Origin: SZUA-365 sp034002405
GTDB taxonomy: Bacteria > Bacteroidota > Ignavibacteria > SZUA-365
DNA: 64,000 nt
Assembly: GCA_034002405.1 (NCBI GenBank)
Contig: JAVFAS010000009.1
Coordinates: forward strand, 9,512-73,511
Reading direction: 5' to 3'
The position numbers and the translations under genes are program-made. The notes below the pieces were generated by a model. The model worked only from the letters and a program-made list of their open reading frames with translations, ran no database searches and had not been told where the DNA came from. This document shows positions 7,913 to 16,830 of the stretch, one piece after another (position 1 is the stretch's first letter; each line of letters starts with the position of its first letter).

Positions 7913-9012
7913 AAAAGACGAATTTCTCCCGCGCACGTGTGGGCTTTCTGATCTTCATCGGGGTACTCGCGTTTTCCGTCGGTATCTTTTTCATCGGCGA
8001 GAAAAGCCAGTTCTTCAGCAGCGCGTTTTACATCCGGGTGAATTTCGAAAATGTTGAAGGCGTCAAACCTGGCGCGACCGTCATGCTTTCGGGATACAAT
8101 GTCGGGACGGTGTACGACATCGCCCTCACTCCCAAGGCCGATTCCATTCGTCTGTTGCTGCGCATCGACGATGATGTGCGCGCCTTCATCAAAATGGACA
8201 CGAAGGCGGAGATCAAACAGGAGGGATTGGTCGGAAACAAGTTCATCAGCCTCAGCATCGGTTCGCCCACGTCGCCGGAGATCTCCAACAATGCCTACAT
8301 CGAGGGGGTGCCGCCGTTCGCGCTTGGAAGCGTGACCGACAACCTGGTGGCGATCGCCGACACGGCCAAGCTCGTGACTGGAGAACTCAACCTGTTGTTG
8401 CATCGCATCAACACGGGGAATGGCACGATCGGGAAGCTGTTTACCGACGATCAGCTGTACACCCGCCTCGTCTCGATCACCGAGCAGACCGAGATCGGGC
8501 TGCGCCGTACCAACGAGCAACTCGAACAACTCGCGTCGTTGCTTTCGAAGAGTATCACGACGCTGGATGTCATCGCGCTCAAGGCCGACACGGCAATGGA
8601 TCATACCGTCCGCATCACCGATCATGCGGCCTCGATCGTCCGCAAGGTCGATGACGGGGAGGGCACGCTGGGCCTGTTGATGAACGATCGCGCGCTCTAC
8701 GATTCGCTGCGCATGTTTCTCGCCGCGCTCACCGATGTCACCTACGATGCCGGGAATGCGGCGGATCAAACCGCGCGCGCCCTGCATGCCATGCGCGAAC
8801 ATTGGCTGTTTGGCCGCGTTTTCGCGGGTGAGGAATTCGAGAACGAAGCACCCGTGCAGTCGTCCTACGTGCGCAGGATGCGTGAGCTGCAGCGCCGGCT
8901 CCAGGACATCGAGCGTCGCGAGGCCGAGCTCGGCCTGACACCGGGCGGTGCCGGCGTGAAACCGGGAAGTACTCCACCGAAACCGGGAGCAGGCGGGCAG
9001 CAGGGACGATGA
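7909..9012 (+). CDS. mlaD: MlaD-type MCE-domain lipid-binding protein
   Basis: An N-terminal anchor helix (about 12-29) places the protein in the periplasm. One MCE domain follows (about 40-115: VNFENVEGVKPGATVMLSGY then KQEGLVGNKFISLSIG). The remaining 240 residues are mostly helical and carry two copies of a motif of the form G-x-GT-[IL]-G-x-L-[FM]-x-D-x-x-LY (GNGTIGKLFTDDQLY and GEGTLGLLMNDRALY), as in long MCE proteins that form periplasmic tubes or needles. The C-terminus is a Gly/Pro/Lys-rich tail. At 367 residues it is longer than E. coli MlaD. The true ATG at 7909 overlaps the mlaF stop. No mlaB or mlaC homologue is adjacent. Confidence 0.9.
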   Translation: MKKTNFSRARVGFLIFIGVLAFSVGIFFIGEKSQFFSSAFYIRVNFENVEGVKPGATVMLSGYNVGTVYDIALTPKADSIRLLLRIDDDVRAFIKMDTKAEIKQEGLVGNKFISLSIGSPTSPEISNNAYIEGVPPFALGSVTDNLVAIADTAKLVTGELNLLLHRINTGNGTIGKLFTDDQLYTRLVSITEQTEIGLRRTNEQLEQLASLLSKSITTLDVIALKADTAMDHTVRITDHAASIVRKVDDGEGTLGLLMNDRALYDSLRMFLAALTDVTYDAGNAADQTARALHAMREHWLFGRVFAGEEFENEAPVQSSYVRRMRELQRRLQDIERREAELGLTPGGAGVKPGSTPPKPGAGGQQGR

Positions 9013-9914
9013 CCATTCTCGTGCTCGGACATCTCGTCCTCGATGAAATTCACAGTTACGACGGAAAGGTGTACCACGGCGCCGGCGGCATTACCTTTCC
9101 CGTGAGCGCATTCGATGCGTTGCTCGCGGACGGCGAGTCGCTCCGGCCGTTGTTTCCCTTTGGCCGCGACGCCACGGGGACCATGCGCGATCTCGCCGCG
9201 GCCTGTCCGCGCACCGACTTCTCGCACTGCTGGCCGGTCGAGGCGGAAAACACCCGTGTACGACTCTTTCATGAATCACCGGCGCAGTACAACACGCAGC
9301 TTGTGCGCAGTCTCGACGCGATTCCCGCCGCGCGCATCGAACCGCTGCTCGCGGACAGTGCGCTGGTGTACCTGAACATGATGACCGGACACGACATCAC
9401 GCTCGACACCGCGGCACGCCTGCGCGGCAACGGGCGGCTCGTATACATCGACCTGCACATGATCGCCTACCGCGTGCACCGCGACGGACACCGTGAACCC
9501 GCGGCGTCTCCCCGATGGCGCGAATGGCTCCGCGCCGGAGACGTGCTGCAATGCAATGAACGGGAGTTCGCGGCACTGATTCCCGACGCGCACAGCGACG
9601 ATGAACGGATCGCGCGCGTGTTCGCGATCGCGTCGCCGCGGTTTTTCGTGCTCACTCGCGGAGAATCAGGTGCGGATATCCACCATCGTGATGGCGGCGT
9701 GATGCACGTCCCGGCACGCCTCCCCGCGCGCACCGTCGACCCGACCGGCTGCGGCGACACCTTCGGAAGTGCGCTCGCGCTCGGACTTGCCCGCGGCGAG
9801 GATCTTTCGATCACCGCCGCGCGTGCCGCCCGCGCGGCTTCGTTCGTGGCGGGCCTTCCGGGATCGGCGGGCATGGCGGGACTGCGCGCGGCGCTTGCGG
9901 AGGAAGACGAATGA
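9009..9914 (+). CDS. PfkB-family carbohydrate/nucleoside kinase
   Basis: The ribokinase-fold signature appears at the C-terminus: RTVDPTGCGDTFGSALALGLARG, containing the catalytic Asp and the anion hole. The N-terminus (ILVLGHLVLDEIH) is shorter than in classical ribokinases and the substrate-recognition region is not diagnostic, so the sugar or nucleoside phosphorylated cannot be named. 301 residues. The ATG overlaps the mlaD stop and the stop overlaps the following reductase gene. Co-translation with an RmlD-like reductase suggests a role in activated-sugar or glycoconjugate metabolism; that is inference from context only. Confidence 0.8.
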   Translation: MTILVLGHLVLDEIHSYDGKVYHGAGGITFPVSAFDALLADGESLRPLFPFGRDATGTMRDLAAACPRTDFSHCWPVEAENTRVRLFHESPAQYNTQLVRSLDAIPAARIEPLLADSALVYLNMMTGHDITLDTAARLRGNGRLVYIDLHMIAYRVHRDGHREPAASPRWREWLRAGDVLQCNEREFAALIPDAHSDDERIARVFAIASPRFFVLTRGESGADIHHRDGGVMHVPARLPARTVDPTGCGDTFGSALALGLARGEDLSITAARAARAASFVAGLPGSAGMAGLRAALAEEDE

Positions 9915-10852
9915 GAATCCTGATCACCGGCGCGCACGGATTGCTCGGCCAGAAGCTTGCGCTGATCATCGGCCGCGAAACCGCGCATGAACTCCTGCTG
10001 ACCGATCTCGCGCCTCGCACGTTCTTCATCAATTCGCGCTTCGATTACCAGCAGCTCGACATCACGCAGCTGGGCGACGTGAAAAGTCTGGTGGGTTCGT
10101 ATCGTCCCGATGTCATCATCAATACCGCCGCGCTGACCAACGTCGATGCGTGCGAGGAAGACCGGCTCGGTGCGTGGCGTCTCAACGTCGACGGAGTGAA
10201 AAACCTCATGATTCCCGCCCGCCGTCTCGACGGCTGCCGTATCGTGCAAGTCTCGACCGATTACGTGTTCGACGGCCGATCGGGACCCTATGACGAACAC
10301 GCGCGTCCCCATCCCGTCAGTTATTACGGGAAATCAAAACTCGCGGCGGAGAATGCGCTGGTATCGGGACCGGTCGAATACATCATCGCACGCACGCAGG
10401 TGCTCTACGGGACCGGCTACGAGGTCCGGCAGAACTTTGTCTCCTGGGTGCTGTCGAAGCTGGAGCAGGGCGTCCCCTTCCGCGTCGTCGACGATCAGCG
10501 GGGTAATCCGACACTGGCCGACGACCTCGCGTTCGGCATTCTCAAACTGCTCGAGCGCCGGTGCGCGGGCATCTATCATGTTTCCGGTCCGGAATCCGTC
10601 GACCGTTTTTCATTTGCGCTGAAAATTGCCGAAATTTTCGGATTCAGCCCATCCCTGATCTCCGCCACGACGTCGGAGGAGATCGGGCAAGCCGCGAATC
10701 GTCCCCCCGACAGTACCTTCATCACGCTGAAATTCGAGGCCGCGTGTCAGGAGCGATTGAGCGACACCACGCGGGGACTCGAACGGTTGCGGCAGCAGAT
10801 CCGCGATGGCGCCGAGCATACCGGCCTGCTGAACGACCGCCGGTTCATCTGA
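9911..10852 (+). CDS. RmlD-like NAD(P)-dependent sugar-nucleotide reductase
   Basis: Extended short-chain dehydrogenase resembling dTDP-4-dehydrorhamnose reductase. Rossmann motif ITGAHGLLGQKL stands at the N-terminus, followed by VIINTAALTNVDACEEDR, VSTDYVFDGRSGPYDE, and the catalytic YYGKSKLAAE (Tyr-x-x-x-Lys). 313 residues fits. rmlA, rmlB and rmlC are not in the window, so the substrate may be another 4-keto sugar nucleotide. It overlaps the PfkB gene with an ATGA junction and is followed by serS after 24 nt. Confidence 0.82.
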   Translation: MRILITGAHGLLGQKLALIIGRETAHELLLTDLAPRTFFINSRFDYQQLDITQLGDVKSLVGSYRPDVIINTAALTNVDACEEDRLGAWRLNVDGVKNLMIPARRLDGCRIVQVSTDYVFDGRSGPYDEHARPHPVSYYGKSKLAAENALVSGPVEYIIARTQVLYGTGYEVRQNFVSWVLSKLEQGVPFRVVDDQRGNPTLADDLAFGILKLLERRCAGIYHVSGPESVDRFSFALKIAEIFGFSPSLISATTSEEIGQAANRPPDSTFITLKFEAACQERLSDTTRGLERLRQQIRDGAEHTGLLNDRRFI

Positions 10853-10876
10853 ACATCCACCAATCTGGACACGACA

Positions 10877-12166
10877 ATGCTTGACATCAAGCGCCTTCGA
10901 GAAACACCGGAATTCGTACGGCAAGCCGTGCAGAACAAAAACGAACGCGGCAGCGTCGACGATGTGCTCGAGCTCGATCGCCGACGGCGGGACATCATCG
11001 TCGAGGTCGAACAACTCAAGAACACGCGAAACGTAGTGTCGGACGACATCGCGCGCCTGAAGAAGCAGAAGCTGCCGGCCGACGAGCGCATCGCGGAGAT
11101 GCGCGGCGTGTCCGATCGCATCAAAACGCTCGATGAGGAACTCCGCGGGATCGAGGACGCCATGCGTTCGCATCTGCTCATGCTTCCGAACATTTGCCAC
11201 CCGAGTGTACCGATCGGGAGCAGCGCGGCGGACAATGTCGAGCAGCGCGCGTGGATTCCCCCGCATACCATGAGACTCAACGATGATCCGGAGCACGCGG
11301 TGCTCGACCACGTCGAACTCGGGCGCGCGCTCGATATTCTTGATTTCGATCGTGGCGCCAAGCTCAGCGGCAGCGGCTTTCCGCTGTACGTCGGCAAGGG
11401 TGCGACGCTCGAACGCGCATTGATTAATTTCATGCTCGACACGCATCTGCGGGAACATGGATACCGGGAGGTGTTCCCCCCTTTCGTTGTGAACACCGAA
11501 TCGATGTATGGCACCGGACAGCTGCCGAAGATGTCCGAGGACATGTACCGCTGCGCGGATGACGATTTGTATCTGATTCCCACCGCGGAAGTCCCGATCA
11601 CGAACATGTACCGCGACGAGATTCTCGAGGCATCACAGGTGCCCTCATCCTTCTGCGGCTACTCCGCCTGTTTTCGCCGCGAAGCTGGATCCTACGGAAA
11701 GCAGACCAAGGGATTTCTTCGCGTGCATCAATTCAACAAGGTCGAGCTGGTCAAATTCGCACGGCCCGAGCAATCCTACGAAGAATTGGAGTCACTGGTC
11801 GGAAATGTCGAGCATATCCTGCAACTGCTCGAAATTCCCTACCGCGTACTTTTGCTCTGTACCGGCGACACCAGCTTTTCATCGGCGAAGACCTATGATA
11901 TCGAAGTGTGGTCACCCGCGGAGCGGACGTGGCTCGAAGCATCGTCATGCAGCAATTTCGAGGACTTTCAGGCCCGCCGCGCGAACATCCGATACCGTCC
12001 GGATGGACAGGGGACGAAGCCGACACTCGTGCACACCCTCAACGGATCGGGCCTGGCCACATCGCGGTTGATGGTGTCGATTTTGGAAAACAACCAGACG
12101 CCGGAGGGAACGGTGATCGTCCCGAAGGTGCTCCAACCCTACACCGGTTTCCGCATGATCGGTTGA
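10877..12166 (+). CDS. serS: seryl-tRNA synthetase
   Basis: Class II synthetase charging tRNA-Ser. The N-terminal coiled-coil arm (about 1-110) begins MLDIKRLRETPEFVRQA. The catalytic core shows TAEVPITNMYRDEIL, motif 2 in FRREAGSYGKQTKGFLRVHQF and motif 3 in LNGSGLATSRLMVSILENNQ. 429 residues is the usual length. The Shine-Dalgarno sequence is weak, which fits read-through from the upstream operon. It ends the mla-to-serS run of same-strand genes with short spacing. Confidence 0.97.
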   Translation: MLDIKRLRETPEFVRQAVQNKNERGSVDDVLELDRRRRDIIVEVEQLKNTRNVVSDDIARLKKQKLPADERIAEMRGVSDRIKTLDEELRGIEDAMRSHLLMLPNICHPSVPIGSSAADNVEQRAWIPPHTMRLNDDPEHAVLDHVELGRALDILDFDRGAKLSGSGFPLYVGKGATLERALINFMLDTHLREHGYREVFPPFVVNTESMYGTGQLPKMSEDMYRCADDDLYLIPTAEVPITNMYRDEILEASQVPSSFCGYSACFRREAGSYGKQTKGFLRVHQFNKVELVKFARPEQSYEELESLVGNVEHILQLLEIPYRVLLLCTGDTSFSSAKTYDIEVWSPAERTWLEASSCSNFEDFQARRANIRYRPDGQGTKPTLVHTLNGSGLATSRLMVSILENNQTPEGTVIVPKVLQPYTGFRMIG

Positions 12167-12248
12167 TGCGGCGGGACGATGGAGCGGCAAGCCGCCGCAC
12201 CCGCGCGTGCGGGCGGGAGTTATTCCGCGCCGACGTGTGTTTCGAGAC

Positions 12249-13001
12249 ATGAGCATGATAGACGCCATTACGATAGATTTCTGGAATACCATCGTTGATT
12301 CCCGCAACGGTGCCCAGCGCCGTGCCGCGCGGAATCGCGCCATGGCCGCGGTGTTCGCGCATACCGGTCGGGAGTGGGACGATGACAGGGTGACCGCGGC
12401 GTTCGAACATTCGTACCAGACCTTCGAACGCCACTGGCACGGGGAACAGCGCACGATGCCCACGAGCGAGAGTCTCGGGGTGATCTGGGATTTCCTCGAC
12501 CTCGACGTCCCCCCCGCGTTGCACGCACGCACCGTCACGCTGATCGAAGACAGCATTCTCGAGGGCATGCCCGCGCTGCTGCCCGGCTGTGCCGAAGCAC
12601 TCGCGGCATTGTCCGCTCGCGTTCCACTCGCCTTGATCTCGGATACAGCGTTTTCTCCCGGGCGCGTGCTCCGCCGCGTTCTCGACGCCCACGGCATCGC
12701 CGGCTATTTCACCGCGATGGTGTTTTCCGATGAGACCGGCGTTTCGAAGCCCCACCCACGGATGTTTGCCCACGCCCTCGCGGCGGTGGGTGTGGCGCCC
12801 GCCCATGCGGTGCATATCGGGGACATCGAACGCACCGACATCGCCGGAGCCATGGCGGTGGGAATGCGCGCGATCCTCTTCCGCGGGGATCCGAGCGGTC
12901 GATACCATCAGGAAAATCATCCGGACAACACCGCCGCCGATGCGGTCGCGCATTCCTGGGACGAGGTGCGCGGGATTCTCGCGGAATGGGGCATGGCATG
13001 A
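12249..13001 (+). CDS. HAD-superfamily hydrolase
   Basis: A phosphatase-like protein with the HAD core: motif I ITIDFWNTIVD, motif II region ALISDTAF, Lys in ETGVSKPHPRMF (motif III) and motif IV HIGDIERTDIAGA. In motif I the usual DxDxT has become DFWNT, so the second Asp, the general acid/base, is missing; this DFWNT variant occurs in some HAD proteins and may alter activity. The cap is helical (type C1). I start at the ATG at 12249 that precedes the first strand; a GTG at 12207 adds an Arg-rich stretch. The substrate is unknown. An ABC exporter follows 16 nt later. Confidence 0.8.
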   Translation: MSMIDAITIDFWNTIVDSRNGAQRRAARNRAMAAVFAHTGREWDDDRVTAAFEHSYQTFERHWHGEQRTMPTSESLGVIWDFLDLDVPPALHARTVTLIEDSILEGMPALLPGCAEALAALSARVPLALISDTAFSPGRVLRRVLDAHGIAGYFTAMVFSDETGVSKPHPRMFAHALAAVGVAPAHAVHIGDIERTDIAGAMAVGMRAILFRGDPSGRYHQENHPDNTAADAVAHSWDEVRGILAEWGMA

Positions 13002-13017
13002 CATCCGGGAGTTGGTC

Positions 13018-14766
13018 ATGAAATCCCTGTGGCGGCTGATGCCGTATTTTCGCCGGTACCGTCGGACATTGATCTGGGGCATCATCCACATCTTCCTCTC
13101 CACGGTGTTCGCGGTCATCGCACCCATCATCATCCGCGACGCGGTCGACGGGTTGCAGGCCGACCTTTCGTCCGCCACGCTCGTGCGCTACGCCCTGCTG
13201 CTGGTCGCCGTCGCGCTCGCCAGTGGCATCTTTCTGTACCTCACCCGGCAGACCATCATCGTCGTGTCACGGCGCATCGAATTCGACCTGCGCAACGATT
13301 TCCTCGCGCATGTCATGCAGCTTTCGCAGCGCTACTTCGCGACCACGACGACGGGTGACCTGATGGCGTATTCGAGCAACGATATTTCCGCGGTGCGGAT
13401 GTTCGTCGGACCGGCCGTCATGTATTCGGCCAATACGGTGTTCAACTTCGTGATCATCGTCTGGCTTCTCGTGGAAATCCACCCGATGCTGACGCTGTGG
13501 GGCCTGCTGCCACTTCCGATTCTCTCCTTCGCGGTGTACCGCGTGGGTTCGCTCATCCACAAGCGTTACGAGGAAATCCAGGAGCATTACGGCACCATGA
13601 CCGCGCGCACGCAGGAGAGCATTTCCGGCATCCGCGTCGTCAAGGCCTATCTGCGTGAGGATCACGAGACCGAGGTGTTCCGCGAGTTGAGCGAGGAATA
13701 CATGCGGCGCAACATGCGCATGGTGCGTATTCAATCCCTCTTCATGCCGATGATCGGCATCCTCGTTGGTTTTAGCTCCATCCTCATTCTCTGGCTCGGG
13801 GGACTCGATGTCATCGCGGGACAGCTGACACTCGGCGAGCTGACGCAGTTCATCATTTACCTCGGAATGCTGATCTGGCCGATGGCCGCGATCGGCTGGG
13901 TGGTCGGACTGATCCAGCGCGCGGCGGCCTCGATGAAACGTCTCGAACGCGTGCTCGACACCGCGCCCGATATCGTCGACACCGCGGCGACCAATCACGA
14001 CGTCACCACGATCCAGGGCCATATCGGATATGAGGATGTGTATTTCCGGTATGATCCCGCGCGACCCGACGTGCTTGCCGGCATCTCTCTCGAGATCCGC
14101 GCCGGCATGACGCTCGGCGTGATTGGTCTGACCGGTGCGGGGAAGAGTACGCTGGTGAGCCTGATCCCGCGGCTGTTCGATCCGACGGCCGGCGTCCTGC
14201 GTATCGACGGACGCGACGCTCGCGACATTCCGGTCGCGGTGCTTCGCCGGCACATCGCCTACGTGACACAGGAAACCTTTCTCTTCAGCGATACCCTGCG
14301 CAACAATATTGCCTACGGCGTTGACGGCGCACGCGAGGACGACATCCTCTGGGCGGCGGGCATCGCGCAGATGGACAAGGACGTCGCGGATTTTCCGAAA
14401 CACTACGACACCATGCTGGGCGAGCGCGGGATCACGCTCTCGGGGGGACAGAAGCAGCGGGTGAGTCTCGCCCGCGCGGTGCTTCGCAAGCCCTCGATTC
14501 TCATCCTCGACGACGCGCTGTCGGCGGTCGACACGCACACCGAGGAAGACATCCTGCAGCGGTTGAAATCGGTCATGGCCGAACGGACCAGTATTCTCAT
14601 CAGCCATCGCATTTCGACAGTGAAACACGCCGATCACATCATCGTGCTCCGCGACGGGGTGATCGGGGAGCAGGGCACACATGACGAGTTGGTTGCCCTT
14701 GGAGGCCTGTACGCCGAGCTGCATCAGAAGCAGCTTCTCGCCGCGGAATTGGAGGAGATGGAATGA
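13018..14766 (+). CDS. ABC exporter, fused membrane and ATPase domains (MsbA/LmrA-like)
   Basis: A half-transporter of 582 residues that should act as a homodimer. Six membrane helices occupy about residues 15-310. The ATPase domain (about 345-575) has Walker A GLTGAGKSTLVSL, Q loop YVTQETFLF, signature LSGGQKQRVSLARA, Walker B ILILDDALSAVD and H loop LISHRIST. The class exports lipids, peptides or drugs; nothing here fixes the substrate. The ATG at 13018 has GGGAG 7 nt upstream. The stop overlaps nrnA with ATGA, an unusual pairing that probably reflects dense packing rather than shared function. Confidence 0.93.
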   Translation: MKSLWRLMPYFRRYRRTLIWGIIHIFLSTVFAVIAPIIIRDAVDGLQADLSSATLVRYALLLVAVALASGIFLYLTRQTIIVVSRRIEFDLRNDFLAHVMQLSQRYFATTTTGDLMAYSSNDISAVRMFVGPAVMYSANTVFNFVIIVWLLVEIHPMLTLWGLLPLPILSFAVYRVGSLIHKRYEEIQEHYGTMTARTQESISGIRVVKAYLREDHETEVFRELSEEYMRRNMRMVRIQSLFMPMIGILVGFSSILILWLGGLDVIAGQLTLGELTQFIIYLGMLIWPMAAIGWVVGLIQRAAASMKRLERVLDTAPDIVDTAATNHDVTTIQGHIGYEDVYFRYDPARPDVLAGISLEIRAGMTLGVIGLTGAGKSTLVSLIPRLFDPTAGVLRIDGRDARDIPVAVLRRHIAYVTQETFLFSDTLRNNIAYGVDGAREDDILWAAGIAQMDKDVADFPKHYDTMLGERGITLSGGQKQRVSLARAVLRKPSILILDDALSAVDTHTEEDILQRLKSVMAERTSILISHRISTVKHADHIIVLRDGVIGEQGTHDELVALGGLYAELHQKQLLAAELEEME

Positions 14767-15770
14767 ACCCCCGTGCGATCACACGGATCGGCACCGGCGA
14801 TTGCGCGCGTCTGCTGCGCGGTGGGCATCGCGTGCTGCTGACCACGCACACCAATCCCGATGGCGACGCCATCGGGAGCAGTACCGCGTTGTATCACGCC
14901 CTGCGTGGCGAAGGGATCGAGGCGCGCATCATTCTCACCGATTCCCCTCCGGAAAATCTGGCCTTTCTCAATGACGGATCCTCGATCGAAACCTACGATC
15001 CCGCCGGGCACGACGCGTGGATCGCGTCGGCCGATCTCCTGGTCGGTCTCGATTTCAACGACAGCGCGCGTGTGCGGCGGATGGAACCCATCTTCCGCGA
15101 CGCCGCGGGACGCAAGGTGATCATCGACCATCATCAGTCGCCGAAGCGCTTCGCGGATGTCTACTGCAGCATCCCCGAAGCCTCGTCCACCGCCGAAATT
15201 GTGTACGACATTCTCAATGGCGATGACATCGCCTTGCCGTCGGCGGTTGCGCTGGGGCTGTACGTGGGTATCATGACCGACACCGGTTCGTTCCGTTTCG
15301 ACCGGACCACCCCGCGCGTGCATCGGATTGCCGCGCGGCTGATCGAAGCCGGTGTTGATCCAACCGCCGTGTACCGTCTGATCCATGACGATTATCCACT
15401 CCGCCGCACCCGGCTGCTCGGGATGATCCTGGCGGGCATCGAGCACTTCTGCGACGGGCGCGTGTCGTTGCTCACGGTGACGAAGGACATGTTCGATGCC
15501 ACCGCGACGACCATCGAGGATGTGGAGAATATCGTCAACTATGGACTCGCGATCCGTGGTGTCGAGGCCACGGCGCTGTTGACCGCGACCGACGGGCAGG
15601 TGAAAATCAGCTTCCGTTCCCGCGGACGGATCACGGTCAACGACATCGCCGGCCGTTTCGGCGGTGGGGGACACCGCCTGGCGGCCGGCGCGACGGTCGA
15701 GGGACGGGATTGGGATGAGCTCAAGACCGCGGTCGCGGCGGCACTGTGTGCCGCCCTTGACGACGGTTAA
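14763..15770 (+). CDS. nrnA: DHH-family phosphoesterase (NrnA-like nanoRNase/pAp phosphatase)
   Basis: NrnA-type enzymes degrade 2-5 nt RNA fragments and dephosphorylate pAp to AMP. The manganese-binding DHH motifs are present: TTHTNPDGDAIGS, VGLDFND, VIIDHHQSPKRF and MTDTGSFRF. The C-terminal DHHA1 domain ends with INDIAGRFGGGGH-like sequence (here VNDIAGRFGGGGHRLAAGA) for substrate binding. 335 residues is typical. The ATG overlaps the exporter stop. Its TAA stop is shared, through the palindrome TTAA at 15767-15770, with the stop of the convergent gene. Confidence 0.92.
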   Translation: MNPRAITRIGTGDCARLLRGGHRVLLTTHTNPDGDAIGSSTALYHALRGEGIEARIILTDSPPENLAFLNDGSSIETYDPAGHDAWIASADLLVGLDFNDSARVRRMEPIFRDAAGRKVIIDHHQSPKRFADVYCSIPEASSTAEIVYDILNGDDIALPSAVALGLYVGIMTDTGSFRFDRTTPRVHRIAARLIEAGVDPTAVYRLIHDDYPLRRTRLLGMILAGIEHFCDGRVSLLTVTKDMFDATATTIEDVENIVNYGLAIRGVEATALLTATDGQVKISFRSRGRITVNDIAGRFGGGGHRLAAGATVEGRDWDELKTAVAAALCAALDDG

Positions 15771-16210
15771 TCGTCGGTATTCCGATCACGCCGTGCGCGA
15801 CCGAATGCGCGCATGCCGCGTTCGACATGCTGCCAGCGCGATCGTTTGATCGACTGCCACTGTTTCTGCTGTTCGGGGTTCAGTTCTTTCATCACCGCGC
15901 GGTCCGAATCGAAGCGCAGCATCTTCTGTTGCACCTGAAGGTCGGAGATCTCCCGGGTGAGCTGTTCGACGGTAGCGCGATCCGGCGTTTCATCATCCAT
16001 CACCGAGCGAAGATCCACGCGCTTCTTGCTGATGGTTGCGCGCAGATCGATCATCTGCTTGCGGGTTTGTGCGTTGATGTCCGCGAGCGCCTGGGTTTGT
16101 TGCGTGGTCAGATTCATGTTTTTCCACATCCCGCGTTCAGGTCCACGCTGGGCGGTCGACGGAAACACGGTGAGGAGGAGGAGCGCGAGGGAAAGCAGGA
16201 GTGATCTCAT
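15767..16210 (-). CDS. Spy/CpxP-like periplasmic helical protein
   Basis: A 147-residue exported protein. A signal peptide (MRSLLLSLALLLLTVFPSTAQ) is followed by an all-helical, charged region with LTTQQTQALADINAQTRKQM and LNPEQQKQWQSIKRSR, resembling LTxxQ-type repeats of Spy/CpxP chaperones and metal-resistance regulators of the heavy-metal resistance (Heavy-metal-resistance/zinc-type) families. The start at 16210 gives a normal signal peptide and has AAGGA upstream; an in-frame GTG at 16240 would extend it needlessly. Convergent with nrnA, with interlocking stop codons. Confidence 0.75.
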   Translation of the reverse strand: MRSLLLSLALLLLTVFPSTAQRGPERGMWKNMNLTTQQTQALADINAQTRKQMIDLRATISKKRVDLRSVMDDETPDRATVEQLTREISDLQVQQKMLRFDSDRAVMKELNPEQQKQWQSIKRSRWQHVERGMRAFGRARRDRNTDD

Positions 16211-16221
16211 TGCGAATGTCC

Positions 16222-16250
16222 TTGACTTGTGAATGTACACCCGGTACTTT
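16222..16250 (+). promoter_or_regulatory. sigma-70-like promoter, TTGACT / TACTTT
   Basis: TTGACT, 17 nt, TACTTT on the plus strand, 118 nt ahead of the gene at 16368. The -35 box is the best in the window. The element sits just outside the start of the divergent Spy-like gene. Confidence 0.6.
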
Positions 16251-16367
16251 GCTGCATTGGACGCCGGAATGTTCCGGCAGGTTTAACCTTCTCCGCCGCG
16301 TGGGAGCGGCACACGAATACAGCATGGCAGAGCAGTGGGTGCTGACACACACGGACGTGATGGCGCG

Positions 16368-16811
16368 ATGAACACGGAAACGACATCCACCCGACCGGCA
16401 CGCCGGCCTGGCAGGCACGGAGTGTTGATCCTCTTGATGACCGTGGCGGTCATCGCGGTGGGGTTGTTCGTCTGGAACACGTATTTTCGGAGTGTGCGGT
16501 ATGAAATCGTGCTCGATCGCGCGCAGTTGTTCACCGGTTCGGTCGACACGATGAAGCTCGCGGGCGTTGGGGTGAATCGCGTCGGCGGTCGGGTGCTCGG
16601 CTCCCATGCGCGAATCCAAGCCGAGATCATGGACGGTGCGTCGCTCGGACGCCTCGAGCGCGACGGTGAGGGGTTGCGTTTCATCTCCCACGGCGAGCGG
16701 GAGGGGGAAGTGCACCTGCGTGTCTCGGTCGACGACTGGCCGTTCCCCATGCTGGTCTCCTTCCGTATTCATGCACCGCTCGCCGACGCGACGGTGCACG
16801 GTGGTCGATAA
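16368..16811 (+). CDS. small single-pass membrane protein of unknown function
   Basis: I do not recognise the family. The 147 residues comprise a basic Arg/Pro-rich N-terminus, one membrane helix (about 18-37, LILLMTVAVIAVGLFVW), and a periplasmic domain of about 110 residues predicted mostly beta (for example VRYEIVLDRAQLF and GEVHLRVSVDDWPFPMLVSFRI). The basic flank before the helix indicates an N-in topology with the domain outside the cytoplasm. The start is the ATG at 16368. The asparaginase gene follows 19 nt later, probably in the same transcript. Confidence 0.65.
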   Translation: MNTETTSTRPARRPGRHGVLILLMTVAVIAVGLFVWNTYFRSVRYEIVLDRAQLFTGSVDTMKLAGVGVNRVGGRVLGSHARIQAEIMDGASLGRLERDGEGLRFISHGEREGEVHLRVSVDDWPFPMLVSFRIHAPLADATVHGGR

Positions 16812-16830
16812 TATTTCCGTGGAGTATGCC

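Noticed and set aside
13267..14724. 485-codon open frame on the minus strand
   Set aside because: Antisense to the ABC exporter, whose Walker and signature motifs are intact.
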